Assembly (NCBI GenBank): GCA_009767595.1 | Contig: VSDK01019056.1 | Span: 158,750 to 222,749 of the forward strand | From: Symbiodinium kawagutii | Taxonomy: Eukaryota > Sar > Dinophyceae > Suessiales > Symbiodiniaceae | DNA length: 64,000 nt | Reading direction: 5' to 3' | Shown here: positions 53,600-64,000 of the stretch, piece by piece | Position numbering within the stretch: the first letter of the stretch is position 1 | Layout: each line of letters starts with the position of its first letter | Translations under genes and position numbers: made by a program | The notes under the pieces: generated by a model | Told to the model about the DNA's origin: nothing | Database searches by the model: none | What the model saw: the letters and a program-made list of their open reading frames with translations, nothing else

Positions 53600-53834
53600 G
53601 ACTCATGGAGCTGGGAATATTCGCTCAGGTGCCACAGGAATCCAACTTTCAGGAGCTTCCAGTCAGATGTTTTCAGGGTTGCAACCATCTTCACAGGGGC
53701 CCAACAGCAAATCCAAACGAAGTGTTCTGGAACACGTCTTGCAACTGTCAACTTCGAGCTTCGAGGACCCCATGCTTGTGAGGCTTCCTTTTCAGGACCC
53801 CATTTCATCCCAAACTCCAAGAGGGTCAAGGCCA
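53600..53834 (-). CDS. Candidate exon, unknown product
   Basis: A strong acceptor (run of T, CTGCAAG) at 53835 precedes VALTLLEFGMKWGPEKEASQ, AWGPRSSKLTVARRVPEHFV and LKTSDWKLLKVGFLWHLSEY. Protein-like throughout, unassigned. Confidence 0.4.
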
Positions 53835-54789
53835 CTTGCAGAAAAAAAAACTCACTGCCCAACAGAAAAAAATTGAAGACCGCAACTCGAATCACTTCAT
53901 CGCTCGAAACATCTTCCCAATGCTCAATGAGTCATGATTTCGAGGATTTTCATTGTTGGCCTTTGTTGGTCTGTCACCAGACATGATTACACCACATGGT
54001 GCTGTATGTTGCAGCCAGCTTCCAGCAAAAGTTGTACCCCAGCAGCATCTTGGCCTGATGGCTATCTCCTCAAGTTGGCTTGGACTCTGCAGCAGTGTCT
54101 TTCAGTTGGGCACAGCTTGTTGCTCACCTCTAGAAGCTCAAAAGTCTAACAATCTGTCTTGAAAAAACTCTCACGGATAAGACTAAACTGATCTAAACTG
54201 CACCCCTTTCTTCTGCCAGTTTTAGATGCATACATGATGCATACCTTGTGCATCCGTGTGCTATCCCTGCCGCTCCTGTGTCGGAGACCATCAACGTCTG
54301 AACCTCAGCTCGTCAACTTGGAATGGTGCCCAGGATGCAGGTGGCACCGTCCAAGTGCCCAGCAGCTGTGACTTCAGCCCCACGGAAGTCTCCTGCTGCC
54401 GTGAATCATTGGTGCCATGGGCTGCACAGGTAGCTTGCTTCGCAGTCAACAACCGGCACTGCCCAACACAGCACCTGCACACTTCACCAAATCTCGACAT
54501 AGCTTTTGGGTGACTTTGGCCACCCAGTAGCCCTGGCCAGCCTCTCAATCTTTGTCAATGCGTCCGAGCAATGTCTGCAATATGCAAAGTACTACCGCAT
54601 ATTGTTTGCACATCATTTGGCTGATGAAGAAACGAATCTTGGCCCATAAATTCACCTCGCGGATCTCACTTGTAAATCTGACTGCTATTGGCTTGCACTG
54701 CGCTATGAACGCCACAAGGTAGATTTGTCGATGAGAAGAATCTTCGCTTGGATAGACAGCGGCTTCCACTTTCACCGCCATATGGCTGC

Positions 54790-55039
54790 CTGTTGAATAG
54801 CAGACAGAGTCCTTAATGCAAATGTGCTCAAAAGCTGAGGACAGGGATGCTTGTTTCAGGGCAATCCAGGAACCTGACAAACCTGCTTTGTTCAAAACCT
54901 GTTCTGATACAACCATTCCAAATGGAGGCAAAAACCAAACGAAGTCATCCTGACGTCCTTTCTGCTTAGGATTTTTTCGGCCAAAGCTCAGCAGAGTGCA
55001 GATCGTATCCGATTCCACCGAGTCCAAAACCAGCAGAGC
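54790..55039 (-). CDS. Candidate exon, unknown product
   Basis: Acceptor CCTCCAG and donor ACAG|GC enclose 83 codons plus one base: ALLVLDSVESDTICTLLSFG, GRQDDFVWFLPPFGMVVSEQ, then SGSWIALKQASLSSAFEHIC. May follow the PPR-like exons upstream in the same gene. Confidence 0.45.
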
Positions 55040-55209
55040 CTGGAGGTGATCAGGGTCAGGGGTTGTTTGGGCTCGCTGAATCTCCAGGCTTGGTTGGACA
55101 CCAGGGTTGCACAGAGGTGAGGCTAGCGGGTCTCTAAACTTTGAAATTTAGCAGGTCCAAGCTTGAAGTTATACGCAATTCTTGGCTGGGGACTACAGTG
55201 ACTCTAGGG

Positions 55210-57360
55210 CAAGGTACAGTACCTTGGAAGCACCCTGAAGGAAACGGTTTCACCAAGGCTTTCCGTGCCTGCTCCCAAGTTCCTGAAGCTCGCAAGGCTG
55301 CTCCAAGCACTTGAAGGTCTGGTTGGGGCCTTGGCTCCACATGGCTCCACAGTTCCAGCTCCATCGTCGGAAGTTCACAGCCTGGGTGCCCTCGCACTTG
55401 CAGAAACATCTGCAGCGCTGCCTCCCATCTCCGAGCCTGTGCCGAACTCACATCACCGAGACTTCAGAAACGATGCTCGCACTGCAATGATGCGCTCAAT
55501 GCACTTGCCACCTGGTGAAAAGCGCCCAAGATCTCCGCATAGGATGGCAAGGTTGGCGCAACTTTCAGACCTTGGCGACGCTCAAACAGAGAGTTGTTCA
55601 TCTAGCAGGGGAAAGTAGCACAAACAGCTGGGGCCTCAACGTCTCAAGTCTTGAAACAAAGAGAGGCTGTGCTGCCACTCTTCACCACGAAGGCAAGCTG
55701 CCATGACCTTGGCACTTCTTTGCAATGCCATCAATTTACCACTATAAGAACCTCAAAAGCAATGAGGTCCTTGTCCTTAAACGAATTGATGCGCAATGAA
55801 GGTGCTAATCTGACCAAATGAATTCTTGGTCCAGTTTCGATATTCAGAGGTCTTCTGGTTCAAAGTGTTTCATCGGCCCCGGCTTTTTTTTTGCTCTCAT
55901 AGAATGAGTAACTGTCCATGTCTCAAAGTCTCTACGGTTCTGACACACGCTGCAGTGCAGTGGTTGAATGTTCTGACCACTCCAAGGGGCTGAGTTGAAG
56001 GTCGTGGCATCAGGAGAAATGCGCTGCCTCTTGACCTCGCAGCAGATTTGTTGCCTGAAATTCTTCCGAAGTGGTCTCCTGTCTGCTGTAAATTGGATGT
56101 GAGGCCCATCAGCCCTAGCAGCTTCTAGCGCGTTCTGGTTGACAAGGTTGTGATGGAGGTTGGAGGTTTGAGGATACCTTGAGGGTTCAACTACATCAAC
56201 GGCTCTTGAAATCCACCTTGGCCCTCAATGTGTACGTCTTCCCCAGCCTCCTGCAGAATGCGTAAGGCCTGCTGCCATTGGTGGCCTGGTCCATGGACGC
56301 AAATGGACGTAGGGGTTCTGACAGCTCCCTGTCAGCAGCACATTTACCTTGATGGCCAAGTGGCACATCTCAGAAACCCAAAAACATCAGGAGCATGCCC
56401 CGCAAGCTGTTCAAGCTTTCACGAACTCCAAAAACCTTTTTACAGAAATCTGTCCTGGACTTCAAACTGGCATTATCTTCATGACTTTAAAAGGCCACTC
56501 CTACCTTTCGACTTTTTTGATTCAAACTTTGCAGAGTGGAGCTGTGTGTCCCTCGCCTCTACCACAAGAGCTGGCAACCTGAGCGAGGGTCATGGAAACG
56601 ACACCATCTTCCAACGGGGAGCAGAAACTCCGGTCATCAAAATGTGGAGGAAGACATATGACCAAACATACAATACAAATATGTACTAAACATCTCTTAC
56701 AATATGTTCAATCAGCTAACTTCTAAAGGGGGGAATACGTCCTGTGCTGTTGTCAATTTGTGGTTTGTTGTCTTTATTGGTGGACATCTTCTGACACTTC
56801 TGTCCAGAGAGGTTCATGCACCTATGGTTGGTACCTGTTCAGAAGCCATGGTTCCGAAAGGATATGAAGCTGGCATATCTAGAGCAGTTCCAGAACAGCG
56901 AGCGGTCGGTGATGCGGGTGTGGCTGAAGCACCCGGGTTCTTGAAAACAGGAAAGCTGCCCAGACCATGGTTGCTGAAGCTGTCAGATTCGAGAAAGTCT
57001 CTGGGTCAAGCAAGGAGTCCCTTGCTGGTCGGTCTACTCTACTCAATACTCTTTGAGATCCTGCACCTACCAATGCCTTCCTAAAGATCTGTAGTGTCAA
57101 CTGGGCCTCCTGCCATATTGAATAAGACAATGCTTGGCCTTTTTTCCTGACATTCCGCGAGTGAAGCTTTTCAGTGAACAGACCTCTCTCAAAATAAAAC
57201 AGTTTCAATCGGCTGCAATCTCCAGAATCACATAGAGTGCACTGCGGACCAGAGGAGCTCCCAGACTCCTGCAGCAACAAGCTCACAGCTTCTGCCCAGG
57301 ATGCCTCCTTCTCGCACCTCAGGCAAGTAGAAACGGCCGAAAATCGAGTTGCAACAATTT
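55210..57360 (-). CDS. PPR-like protein exons
   Basis: Three separated minus-strand segments resemble helical pentatricopeptide-type repeats: about 57253-57360 (FSAVSTCLRCEKEASWAEAV then SLLLQE), about 55530-55615 (LKVAPTLPSYAEILGAFHQV) and 55210-55450 (SSAQARRWEAALQMFLQV, then LQVLGAALRASGTWEQARKA). PPR proteins bind organellar RNA and are numerous in dinoflagellates. The pattern W-x-x-A-L/V after a Cys/Ala-rich helix supports the call, but repeats are few and exon linkage is inferred. Confidence 0.4.
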
Positions 57361-57518
57361 GAAACACCTTCCAAACAGGCACAAGCAGAAAATCACTAGC
57401 CAGTTTCCCACTCCAGATTGCTCAGAGGCAACTTTTACTGCTGTTCCATGCTGTTCCAGCATGCTCAGAAAGGTTTTGCTGCGAATGTCGAGGAATGAGT
57501 ACAAGTGCAGGGTGATCC

Positions 57519-57539
57519 AGGCAGAGAGAGAGAGAGAGA
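57519..57539. repeat. (GA)n microsatellite
   Basis: About ten GA units. Confidence 0.9.
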
Positions 57540-57664
57540 CAATCTTGGTGCACCAGCGGTGTTTGGTGTAACAGGTTTGGCGTGGCATGGATAGCAGGCT
57601 TGGTGTGGATATGGTGATGAAAGAAGACCAACAGACAGACACAAAGATGGAAGTACCTAAAGCA

Positions 57665-57965
57665 AATCAATCTGTTGCCTGCAGTACCAAATATTTTGTA
57701 ATTACTCCTGCATTATTTTTTGCAGTGCCAAATATGTAGAAGATACTTTGGGCGATCTATTGCCTGCAAAAGAACTTGCTGGAGCCGAATATGCAGGATG
57801 CTGTTGTAACAATTTACTGCCAGCAAGACGATTTGGGTCAGAGCACCATTCTGACATGTGCCGCCATCATTTTTGGTGGCACCAATTATGGAAGATGAAT
57901 GAAATGATTGCCTTCTAACAACCGAGAAGTGTGGAACAGCTGAGCCAAATGATTGCCTTCTACCA
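57665..57965. repeat. Degenerate ATTGCCTGCA/CCAAATATG repeat
   Basis: Diverged units containing TTGCCTGCA, GTGCCAAATATG and AGATGAA recur every 40-70 bp. Non-coding by appearance. Confidence 0.5.
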
Positions 57966-57989
57966 AAGATGAAGTAAGCTAAATTCAAG

Positions 57990-58202
57990 TCTGGTTGCCT
58001 GCAGGCAGGCGAAACATGTGTTCTGTGTTTCGTTCACTGTTTGCAGTGCCCACGGCTGTTCTTGTATGGTTTCTGCTAAGGACGGGGACAAGATTCGCCC
58101 TACTATTGGTGCCGTCGGTGTGGTTGTCATGTGGTGGCGGATGTCATCCTCTTTGACTCTTGCTGTGCCATGAGTGTCTTCCTCTTTCAAGAATTTAAGC
58201 AC
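57990..58202 (-). CDS. Candidate exon, unknown product
   Basis: Frame reading FLKEEDTHGTARVKEDDIRH and GRILSPSLAETIQEQPWALQ. Charged and protein-like, unassigned. Confidence 0.3.
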
Positions 58203-58876
58203 CCACCTGTCTGTTGGCGAAAAAGTAAAGTGGACTTCGGTGTTTGAGCATGCAGCCCTTTACCAAATCATTGGATCATTGGGATGGCAGCTCCTTGGTT
58301 CCCCCTCTGAAAGGGCTAAAAGGATCCCCTGGCTCTAAATCGCTCCCTCCCAACAGCCAGTCATGCAAAGGATCAGTCTTGGGAAGATCAATTCTCTGAG
58401 TTTATGGCGCATTCAGAACTGCTCCCAGGGTCACAACGTCTGGAGACACTGCCAGGTCCTCACAATGAGAGGATCGCGTGGATAATGAAACTGCCACCAT
58501 GTGCAGCATTTCACTATCAACTTGTTCAGTCACATGAGAAATACCTTGACACAATGAAGTTTGAGTGTTTCCGTTCCCCAAGATAGGCCCCGCTCCCCTG
58601 CTCTTCTTTTGACTTGATGGCATGTCTACTTGAGTTGTACCCACCCCGTCTTTGAGCCTACCGCTTCCAACTACCTTTTAGCTGTGGAGATTCCGAGTCC
58701 ACTTCAACAGTATCATTGATGGTCTGCAGGACCGTAGACGAGCAAGAATCCAACGACGCACCACCTGTTTTTGTGGTGACCACCTTAAATCCCGAGTCAA
58801 ATAGAGTGTCTTGCCATGACTTTACATGACTTTACTGTTATGATTAGTTGAAATATTTGTTACTACAAATACATCC
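58203..58876. other. No supported gene
   Basis: Unique sequence, short frames only. Confidence 0.3.
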
Positions 58877-58988
58877 TGGTTTCTCAAAATAGGGCCGCAG
58901 CCCAGTTCTCATCCAATATCAACCATCTACAGTCATAAATCAACCATCACTTTGGGGGGGTCCCCAAACTGACTTGAGAAACCATCAC
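58877..58988. repeat. Palindromic MITE-like element, copy 12
   Basis: Left CTGGTTTCTCAAAATAGGGC, right GGTCCCCAAACTGACTTGAG plus AAACCATCAC. Confidence 0.8.
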
Positions 58989-59708
58989 ATGGCACTGGGA
59001 AGCCATGAGGCCCCCACTGTCCCGGTGGCACACCTTCATTTTTTCGAAGAGGCGCAAGGATCTGCTCGTCTCACGGCCCTGTGACATGGCAGCAGTGGAG
59101 ATCGATGTGCGTTGTATTTTTCAGCATTAAGGGGTCCATTTGTAACCATGAGTTTGTGGATTAAACCCGATTGGATTACAATTAGTTTCTAGTTTGTGGA
59201 TCAAACACAATTTAATAACCAGTAGTTGGTGGAACAGGATTTAAGGTTCATCCCGTAGAATTGAATCGTATGTAAAGGCATTTTCGATGCCGTAGAGGAG
59301 AAGAAATCGGCTGCAGGTTCCAATTTAGATTTCCAGCAAAATGTTTCAACTTCAGAGACATGCCTTGATAAGTTTTCTATCCCCGATACGGTGCAAATAA
59401 CTACTTTCAAGAACGTAAGGGGTTTTTAACCATTCGTTGCAGACCATTCTCAACTATTCTCAAGCATGACCAATCGATCTCATTCAGAACGCATTAAGCA
59501 TCATTGACCAACTAGAGTATGATCCCTGTGAAAGTTTAGCGGCTCCGGTGAGTCAGCCTGAGGAAATCACGAGCCAAGCAACCCACTGCCATGTGTGTGG
59601 GTGCATCGTTGCTACAAAATGCCTCGGAAAATATTAGCTGAAGTTGTCGACCTGATTTTGCAAATGAAACCCAAAGCACGGTCTATTTTAATAATAGTCA
59701 TTTGTCAT
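58989..59708. other. No supported gene
   Basis: Unique AT-rich sequence with a duplicated TTAGTTTCTAGTTTGTGGATC-like word near 59150-59205. Confidence 0.3.
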
Positions 59709-59944
59709 CAGTTGTTTCTCAAAATAAGGATATCCCCAAATCGCAAAATTTATACTATCATAACCATCCATTACAGCTGGTATTATGGCTTATTATCCCC
59801 TTGTTAATTGTCAACCATTGTCAACCATGAATCACCCATCCATAACTTTGGGTCATTGTTGCTTCTTTGCCCCTATTATTGACCATTATTAATGGTTCTA
59901 AACCATCCACAACTTTAGGGCTCCCTGCTTGAGAAACCACCACA
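59709..59944. repeat. Palindromic MITE-like element, copy 13, expanded
   Basis: Left arm TTGTTTCTCAAAATAAGGAT, right arm GGGCTCCCTGCTTGAGAAAC. The interior has expanded to about 190 bp with repeated CCATCCATAACTTT words. Confidence 0.7.
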
Positions 59945-60334
59945 TAGTTGGTATTTCCCCAACCATTGTTGCTTATCATCTCTACTACTGACCATTGTTA
60001 GTTATAAACCATTAGCACTATTTGTCGCTTATAAATAGTATATCATCTCTATTATAACCAACCAACCCTATTTGTCGGTTATCTCCCAACCATTAGTTAT
60101 TATAACCCCCGACGATTAATGATTGTAAGCCATCCACCAGACCTGTCGCTGTCGCGTCCTTGGTGCATGCTGTGATGATCGCATTGAAGGTCACCACATC
60201 GGCGTCGCGGAGCTGCTCAAAGAGATCCAGAGCCTCGCGGGCGAATCGCCCGTGTGGGCTATGCGCTACCCGGCTACGCGGGGCTTGCGATTCGACAACG
60301 AAGCAAAGCCAAGGAGGTGAACCAGCTAATTGAT

Positions 60335-60440
60335 ATTGGTTATTGTATTAGCATTAGTAATTTGTATTGGTATCAGTATTGGTATCAGTATTGGTAATTT
60401 GTATTAGTATTAGTATTAGTACTAGTATCAATCATTAGAT
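60335..60440. repeat. TATTGGTATCAG/TATTAG minisatellite
   Basis: Tandem TATTGGTATCAG units followed by TATTAG hexamers. Confidence 0.85.
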
Positions 60441-61440
60441 GGATTGTAATATTATCAAGTAACAAGTTACGATTCATGTCCAAAGTGATTTAAGAATGGC
60501 TAATGATTGGTGCCTTAGTGGTTGATTGAGATTGAACCACTAGTCAGAAATGGTATGGCTTGATGGGGAATGATAGGGGATAAGCATCAACAAAAACATC
60601 CGGTTGAATTTGATCATGATCCACCTGTCAGGTACAGGGTCTTGGGCAATGGTTGGAGTCTTGACAAACTTGAACCTATTTTTTGGTCAAACCGAAAATT
60701 GGTGAAGACAGAACGTTTGTCAAAAATAGGTCAAGATAGAACAAGTTTCTTAAACTCCAAAGATAGGTCAGATGATCTGTTTAACTTCCTACTTTGATGG
60801 GAGTCTTGAGGGAACTCTGTTTCGTCATCGCCTGTTTCCAGGCAGATCCATGGGAACAGGCGCTGATCGTTGCCTCAGAGATGCAGGTTGAGCGATCAGC
60901 AACGACAAAGTCTCGGCACAAAAAATGTAGAAATCCTTTTTTTCTATCAAAGATGAATTTAAAGGATAGAATCCCTTGTTTTAGAAATGTAAAGAATGTA
61001 AAAAATGATTGTTTGTTCGCATATAAAAAAAGATGGAGAAACATTTTGTACTGATATTCCCTGTACACGGCTGTGCCTCGATCTAAAGAGGAAAAGTTCT
61101 ATTTGTAGAATCGAATCAGCAGACAAACCTGCGCGCACCAAGGTGCAAAGCATTTTGTCAAAGAACCGAAGGTAGACCACACTTGCGCTTAGCAGGAGCG
61201 AATGGGTTCTAGCTACTCGGGTCGCCTTTCCAGAAAGAGGTGGTTACTGGGCATGACGCATGCCAAATTGTCCAACACCGGAAATTCCAGCATGGTTGAC
61301 CGTGCAATGACCGACTGTCCTGGCTGCAGAATGCAGCCTCTGGAACTCCCATGATCTACAGGAGAGCGGAACAGCGCTATCCTTCTTCACATCAGACGAG
61401 AATCACCAATGAAACCGCAACAACCATGAAAGATTAAGCG
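60441..61440. other. No supported gene
   Basis: AT-rich unique DNA with short frames on both strands. Confidence 0.3.
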
Positions 61441-61985
61441 GATCAATTACCCATAACATCGAAAGGCTCCAGACACAAGTTGTGACACGGATACCTGAGA
61501 TCCAACTAGAAGCCGAACTTTGCGGCCGTGATGCTGGCACCAACTCATTAGTTTCGGGAAAGAATCGACATGCTGAGAAAACAATTCTTGAAGCAACCCT
61601 GTGACGTTGGAACCAATCATCTGGCACTTGGCATGTGAAGCTGAAGCAACCCGAGGGTTGCACATGAATTCCAAATCTCTCGGGGACCTGTTCTAGACTC
61701 ATGGCAGGTTGGCTACGCAAAACCATGGGTGCTTCCTATACAACGTACAAGGAGAAGTTCTCACGCCGCACACGCCACTTATGGCCCAACATCAAATCCA
61801 TCTCGCTCCTCCATTCCTGGTTCCCGGGGCAGTCTTCGTCGCGGAGCGACACCAACCATTCTGTCAAAACCCTGAAAATCTGTGGGCATCAAAACTCGGC
61901 ATCCCACGTTGTAACCCATTCTCGAAGGACTTATGTCCTGCCACGGGTTCGAATCTAAACTGATAAAAAAATGAGAGACTTGTTC
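61441..61985 (-). CDS. Two candidate exons, unknown product
   Basis: Frames at about 61800-61985 (NPWQDISPSRMGYNVGCRVL, MPTDFQGFDRMVGVAPRRRL) and 61447-61690 (CNPRVASASHAKCQMIGSNV, LMSWCQHHGRKVRLLVGSQV). Both are protein-like and lie downstream of the SET exon on the same strand. They may continue that gene or belong to a neighbour. Confidence 0.3.
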
Positions 61986-62462
61986 TTCTTTCAAAACCGA
62001 AGCCTTTACACATGTCCAGCTTCCGTCACCTATTGGCCAGTCATGTTCGCATCAAAAGATGCATTCTTGGTCAATCAGAATAACACTAAGAACCTTTCTT
62101 TACTGTTGCTTCAGCCTTCCTGGTTTCTTGATTCCATGTTCCATTTACAGGGCGCGCCTTCGAAAGTAGAGCCAGGGCCCTTTGCCATTGTGAACCTTTC
62201 CTCAGCCGGAAAACAAGGACAATCCCCTTGAGACAAGGCACAAAAAAAAGCACAGGGGCAATCCATGGGGGAGCGCTCTTTGCATCATAAATCCGGCCAG
62301 TCAAACGACCAGTTTTTCCAGTGATAGGAGATCTAATGTCAAGATCTTAAACATAAGCCGTGGATGATAGGACTGGTTATTTGTCAACAGCTGGATCCAC
62401 CATGAATAGTCACTCTTGATCTTGATCATTCCTTGTTTGTAAATTACACATTCTTAATCAAC

Positions 62463-62570
62463 ATGGTGGTTTCTCAAAATAGGGAACCCAAAAAAAATGG
62501 TCGGTTTATTACTACAAATGCTTAACAAACAATGATTTTTTTGGGGGAAACTATTTTGATAAACCCCCAT
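62463..62570. repeat. Palindromic MITE-like element, copy 14
   Basis: Left TGGTGGTTTCTCAAAATAGG, right GGGGGAAACTATTTTGATAA, interior GTCGGTTTATTACTACAAAT. Confidence 0.85.
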
Positions 62571-62635
62571 ATTGTTTCCCAGGATCAACCAACTAATGGA
62601 TCTTTTCATATTGCCAGGATCAACAGCCTATGGAT

Positions 62636-63838
62636 CTACCACGACTTGGACCTCTTTTTGTCCACATCTTCTGCCAGAGTCAGCAGTAGCCGACGGCGCG
62701 TCAGCTTGGCCGCCACTTCCACGCAGCGGCACGGCAGATGGACCGAGGCCTGGCGCTCCCCGGCCGTCAAGCGCAGCTGCTCGGCTGCCAGGTCGCACCG
62801 GAGCTCCCCAGCTACCAACGGCAGGACCTCCGCAAGGTCCACGGAGACCAGGAGCACCAGCTGCCCGGTGGCGCTCTCCCAACGCATGGTCACCCGCGGG
62901 TCCCAGTGGCGCCCAATGCTGCGGGGCACTTGGAAGTTGTCAACTCCTGCTTCAGCTGCTTCCTCCATGCAGCGATGACAGCTGCAAGTGAATCCGAAAC
63001 TTTTGGAGAGAAAGTCCTGCCGCCTCTGCAGAGGCCATGCTGCAGGGTCCTCTTTCAGCGGGACGTAGCAGAAGGTGATCTCCTCACCTGCGCTCACCGA
63101 CCTCAACAATCGCATGGCTACAGTTCTTTCGTCTGTGTCTAGCACAGCTGAAGGATCGCAAGAGTGGTTGAAAAGAGCACAGAATCGACAAAGCCACACT
63201 TCGTTGTGAGAAGCCGATGCAAACGAGTTTAGAAGAAATGCAACCGTCAAGCGCATTAGCTCGTCCGTTGCCTCGTCTTTGTCTTCGTGTAGCAAGCAAA
63301 ACTCAGTGATGGTGGAAGCAATGTCTTGGGCATCATCCTCAGTGAGCCCCTCAAAGGCAGCACACAGCCCTGCTGTGGAGCGCTCAATGGAATTCGCTTC
63401 CCAGATCGAGTGAACCAGCTCTTTCATCCCAGCCACTATCTGCAGGAAGAGTGCGTGGGCTTCACCTTCTTTTGGCAGACATCTCCGTGGCATCAGCCCA
63501 ACAGTGGCAGTTCTCAAGTACTCGAAGTGTCTTGCAGCCGTGGACAGCAGCAGCAGCATGTTGTAGGACGAGTCCTCTGGATCACAGCGAGAAACTGCCA
63601 AGGGCTCTTCCCGAAGAAGCAAAGTCTCTTTCGGCAAAGCTCGGACTGCCACCATGCAGAGATCTCCTCGTGACGTAACCGCCGGTTGAAGGTCCACATG
63701 TGCCTCAAGCAGCGGGCAGGATGAGGTGGGTCCCAACTCACAGGCGGAGGCCAGCTGGAAAGGGGGCTGCTGCAATTGCAAGCAGAAGGCATCCTGCAAC
63801 TGCCGCTCCATGTCCCATAGCACCGAATTCGAAGAGTC
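62636..63838 (-). CDS. SET-domain (SMYD-like) protein methyltransferase, long exon
   Basis: An open frame of 400 codons preceded by a CTGTTTTAG|G acceptor at 63839, so it is probably an internal exon whose start lies upstream of or beyond the window. Counting from codon 63823: SRGDLCMVAVRALPKETLLL (51-70) is the N-terminal SET strand, FCALFNHSCDP (214-224) and GEEITFCYVPL (246-256) are the S-adenosylmethionine and substrate-binding signature, and TCSCHRC (279-285) is the zinc-binding post-SET cluster. Layout fits the SMYD/SET5 group of lysine methyltransferases; no MYND zinc finger is visible between the SET halves. The frame ends at TAG 62636, though an AAAAAGAG|GTCC site just before could splice onward. 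Confidence 0.75.
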   Translation of the reverse strand, partial: DSSNSVLWDMERQLQDAFCLQLQQPPFQLASACELGPTSSCPLLEAHVDLQPAVTSRGDLCMVAVRALPKETLLLREEPLAVSRCDPEDSSYNMLLLLSTAARHFEYLRTATVGLMPRRCLPKEGEAHALFLQIVAGMKELVHSIWEANSIERSTAGLCAAFEGLTEDDAQDIASTITEFCLLHEDKDEATDELMRLTVAFLLNSFASASHNEVWLCRFCALFNHSCDPSAVLDTDERTVAMRLLRSVSAGEEITFCYVPLKEDPAAWPLQRRQDFLSKSFGFTCSCHRCMEEAAEAGVDNFQVPRSIGRHWDPRVTMRWESATGQLVLLVSVDLAEVLPLVAGELRCDLAAEQLRLTAGERQASVHLPCRCVEVAAKLTRRRLLLTLAEDVDKKRSKSW

Positions 63839-64000
63839 CTAAAACAGACTGAAACTTCCTCAAGAAAAAAGAACATAGTCATTGAACAGCTGAAATCATA
63901 CGATGAATTCAAATCAAACGCCGTTGGATCTGAAAGTAAAAGACCTAAAAAATATGTCAAGGCAGAACCCACATGCTGAAACAACTCCATTCGCGGTTGC
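63839..64000 (-). other. Probable intron upstream of the SET exon
   Basis: Pyrimidine-rich on the minus strand and ending TTTTAG. An ATG at 63990 followed by MELFQ and a CAT|GTGGGT site could be a tiny first exon, which is unproven. Confidence 0.3.

Noticed and set aside
53990..54070. Ankyrin-like peptide on minus (VQLLLEAGCNIQHHV)
   Set aside because: A single half-repeat with a stop right after it. Insufficient.

Overview
The window reads as nuclear DNA of a dinoflagellate, most likely a Symbiodiniaceae-type alga (inference). Four signs point there. Reconstructed genes are cut into many small exons whose introns start with GC or GA as well as GT and end in AG, often followed by G. Every gene or exon I could support lies on the minus strand. 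Simple repeats and short palindromic elements are very dense. The largest coding block is a tyrosine-recombinase (DIRS/Ngaro-like) retrotransposon carrying a cytosine-methyltransferase-like domain. No bacterial operons, CRISPR arrays, rRNAs or convincing tRNAs were seen. Positions 29191-29786 are assembly Ns.

Layout. 1-1650 is a T/G-rich, A-poor strand-asymmetric tract. 1.7-8.9 kb is AT-rich repeat-laden DNA with small GC-rich islands. 8.9-12.2 kb holds exons of an unidentified minus-strand gene. 12.7-21 kb is mostly repeats: palindromic elements, a 1.5 kb AG-rich satellite with a 149-bp higher-order repeat (16.25-17.8 kb) and a three-phase CAA-type microsatellite. 22-28.4 kb has scattered candidate minus-strand exons. 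28.9-29.9 kb is a GATGATGAC/GAT repeat interrupted by the gap. 35-36.6 kb contains a probable secreted Cys-rich protein gene. 37.2-38.5 kb is repeats.

The central find spans 38.56-52.37 kb. Eleven phase-compatible minus-strand exons rebuild a membrane-anchored glycoside hydrolase family 5 enzyme of about 550 residues. Its fifth intron is about 10.35 kb long and contains (i) an inverted repeat with about 0.6-kb arms and (ii) a whole 7.8-kb tyrosine-recombinase retrotransposon (43108-50897) in the same orientation as the gene. The element has A1-ORFs-B1A2B2 split direct repeats, no target-site duplication beyond a shared ATG trinucleotide, and four successive ORFs joined three times by an ATGA stop-start overlap: a small CPVC/membrane protein, a second small protein, a gag-like protein, and a polyprotein with reverse transcriptase, RNase H, C5-methyltransferase-like and tyrosine recombinase domains. 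One nonsense codon and several single-base frameshifts indicate a lightly decayed copy.

52.4-62 kb carries PPR-like and other unidentified exon candidates plus repeats. The right end has a SET-domain (SMYD-like) methyltransferase exon (62.64-63.84 kb), probably extending past the window. At least 17 copies of a roughly 105-bp palindromic element (arms around GGTTTCTCAAAATAGGGG) are dispersed through the window. Exon boundaries were deduced by eye from reading-frame continuity and splice-site context and need transcript support.
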